Positions 62,811-64,000 of a stretch of DNA of 64,000 nt are shown one piece after another (the stretch's first letter is position 1; each line of letters opens with the position of its first letter). Both the position numbers and the translations under genes were made by a program. This DNA comes from Corynebacterium sp. p3-SID1145 (lineage in GTDB: Bacteria > Actinomycetota > Actinomycetes > Mycobacteriales > Mycobacteriaceae), in the NCBI GenBank assembly GCA_025144245.1, contig JALXXC010000007.1:91587-155586 (forward strand). The letters are read 5' to 3'. The notes under the pieces were generated by a model, which had not been told where the DNA came from, searched no databases, and saw nothing but the letters and a program-made list of their open reading frames with translations.

Positions 62811-63422
62811 ATGAGCAAGCGCATCGTGATCGACCTGTTCGACGGTACGGAGGAACTCGACGCCGTCGGCCCGTGGGAAGTGCTGTCGTACTGGACTCAG
62901 ACATATCCGGCCGATGGTTGGCGGGTGGACCTGGCCACGGATGACGGCCAGCCCCGCCGCTGCGCCAAGGGACTCCAGGTGGTTCCCACCGCAGCCAAGG
63001 CAGCGGTGCCGCGCCCGGACCTCATCGTGGAGCCGGGAGGACGCGGCACCAGGGCACGCCTTGCGGACACTGACCACCTGCGGTGGCTGTGCGACGCCGC
63101 CGAGAGCGGTGCCCTGGTGAGCAGTGTCTGCGCCGGGGCCCTGATACTTGCCGCCGCAGGGCTCCTGCACGCACGCCCGGCTACCACGTACCACGCAAGG
63201 TTCGACGAGCTACTCGCCCTCGACCCGACCATCACGCCATGCCCCGACCAGCGCTGGGTCGACGATGGGCAGATCGTCACCGCGGCCGGCGTCTCGGCGG
63301 GCATCGACATGGCCCTCCACCTCGTCGGTCGACTCGCCGGCCCCGGCCGCGCCCGACAGGTAAAGGACGGCATCGAGTACCACCCGGCGCCGCCCACATG
63401 GTCAACGCCCACACACCACTGA
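62811..63422 (+). CDS. DJ-1/PfpI family protein
   Basis: 203 aa, cytoplasmic. The DJ-1 fold is complete: IVIDLFDGTEELDAVGPWEVLSYW at the start, the nucleophile-elbow motif VSSVCAGALILAAAGLLHARPATTY with the conserved Cys, and AGVSAGIDMALHLVGRLAGP. Members act as glyoxalases, isonitrile hydratases or ligand-binding proteins, so the reaction is open. Divergent from the AraC-type regulator that carries a related domain; followed by an NTF2-like gene 32 bases later, which makes a small operon. Confidence 0.87.
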   Translation: MSKRIVIDLFDGTEELDAVGPWEVLSYWTQTYPADGWRVDLATDDGQPRRCAKGLQVVPTAAKAAVPRPDLIVEPGGRGTRARLADTDHLRWLCDAAESGALVSSVCAGALILAAAGLLHARPATTYHARFDELLALDPTITPCPDQRWVDDGQIVTAAGVSAGIDMALHLVGRLAGPGRARQVKDGIEYHPAPPTWSTPTHH

Positions 63423-63454
63423 CACATCCCCTTCCCAGAGCAAGGAGCCATCAC

Positions 63455-63898
63455 ATGACCGAAACCCGTAAACCCACCCCGCCGTTCACCGCCGAAACCG
63501 CCGCCCTCAAGGTGCAGGCCGCCGAGGACGCGTGGAACACACGCGACCCCGAGAAAGTCGCGCAGGCCTACAGCGTCGACACCGTCTGGCGAAACCGTGA
63601 CCAGACGATCACCGGCCGCGACCAGGTGATCGCCTTCCTCACCGACAAGTGGGATCGGGAACTCGGCTACCAACTCCGCAAGAACCTGTGGGCGTTCACC
63701 GACGACCAGATCGCCGTGCGATTCCAGTACGAATGGCACGACCATGACGTCCAGTGGTGGCGCTCCTACGGCAACGAACTGTGGCGCTTCGACGCGCACG
63801 GCTACATGACCCATCGCGAAGCCAGCATCAACGACCGTCCCATCAGCCAGGAGGAGCGACGCGTCACCCCAGGCCAGGGCGAGCTTCCCACCTGGTAA
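63455..63898 (+). CDS. DUF1348-like NTF2-fold protein
   Basis: 147 aa, NTF2/SnoaL-type fold. ALKVQAAEDAWNTRDPEKVAQAYSVDTVWRNR, then FLTDKWDRELGYQLRKNLWAF, VRFQYEWHDHDVQWWRSYGNELWRFDAHGYMTHREASINDRPI, typical of the DUF1348 family of small ligand-binding or dehydratase-like proteins. AAGGAG precedes the ATG. It is the second gene of the DJ-1 operon. The last 100 bases of the window show no further gene. Confidence 0.85.
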   Translation: MTETRKPTPPFTAETAALKVQAAEDAWNTRDPEKVAQAYSVDTVWRNRDQTITGRDQVIAFLTDKWDRELGYQLRKNLWAFTDDQIAVRFQYEWHDHDVQWWRSYGNELWRFDAHGYMTHREASINDRPISQEERRVTPGQGELPTW

Positions 63899-64000
63899 CA
63901 CCCCACCATCCCGCGACCGGATGCCCCTGTCTGTCGAGATGACGCGCGGTGCATGCCCCGGGGCTGGACCATCCGCGTAACAGCACCAACCAGCTGGCCG

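Overview
The window is a high-GC chromosomal segment that looks like a member of Corynebacterium (Actinobacteria). The gene order rplU-rpmA-obg, an RNase E/G gene, ndk, valS-folC-DUF4233, mdh, clpX, clpP1-clpP2, tig, pepN, metB, a group II truncated haemoglobin and ettA is the kind of backbone I know from corynebacteria. Operators resembling those of DtxR, GlxR, McbR and ClgR, and many starts that look leaderless, point the same way. The species cannot be named from the sequence alone.

Layout. 1-9.5 kb: translation and RNA genes (obg, rpmA, rplU, an RNase E/G carrying an IF2-type N-terminal domain), two very acidic small proteins, a TetR regulator, a PhoD-like phosphatase and ndk. 10-19 kb: a fatty-acid oxidation block (acyl-CoA ligase, two tandem acyl-CoA dehydrogenases, a DUF222/HNH nuclease gene, a fused 3-hydroxyacyl-CoA dehydrogenase/enoyl-CoA hydratase, a thiolase) lying between ndk and the DUF4233-folC-valS operon. 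19-33 kb: valS-folC-DUF4233, mdh and a TetR gene, clpX, an alpha/beta hydrolase, two related lipoproteins, clpP1-clpP2, tig and two tRNAs. 33-41.7 kb: secreted and envelope proteins, a Tat-exported metallophosphatase, a flavin oxidoreductase plus crotonase pair, and a DtxR-type efeUOB iron-uptake operon. 41.7-48.6 kb: six soluble glycan-type genes in two divergent three-gene operons, five glycosyltransferase-like proteins and one WcbI-like protein. 48.7-64 kb: a membrane-anchored BAAT-type hydrolase, a DUF559/AbiEi-like gene behind a large hairpin, rpiB, a mycothiol-type DsbA oxidoreductase, pepN, metB, glbO, a fold-III PLP enzyme coupled to a frameshifted sugar-lactone oxidase, a thioesterase pair, ettA, and a divergent AraC-type/DJ-1 module.

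For a second look: (1) the 11-mer CGTCGATAAGC occurs 14 times on both strands, far above chance; (2) the divergent glycosyltransferase cluster has no obvious precedent I can name; (3) two unrelated intergenic hairpins have 27-base arms built from internally repeated words; (4) the lactone oxidase gene has a one-base frameshift that removes its conserved HWGK motif; (5) palindromic operator candidates sit at the HNH gene and between the AraC and DJ-1 genes. Many starts were moved from the longest open frame to a start supported by a ribosome-binding site, a signal peptide or a leaderless promoter; the reasons are given per entry.
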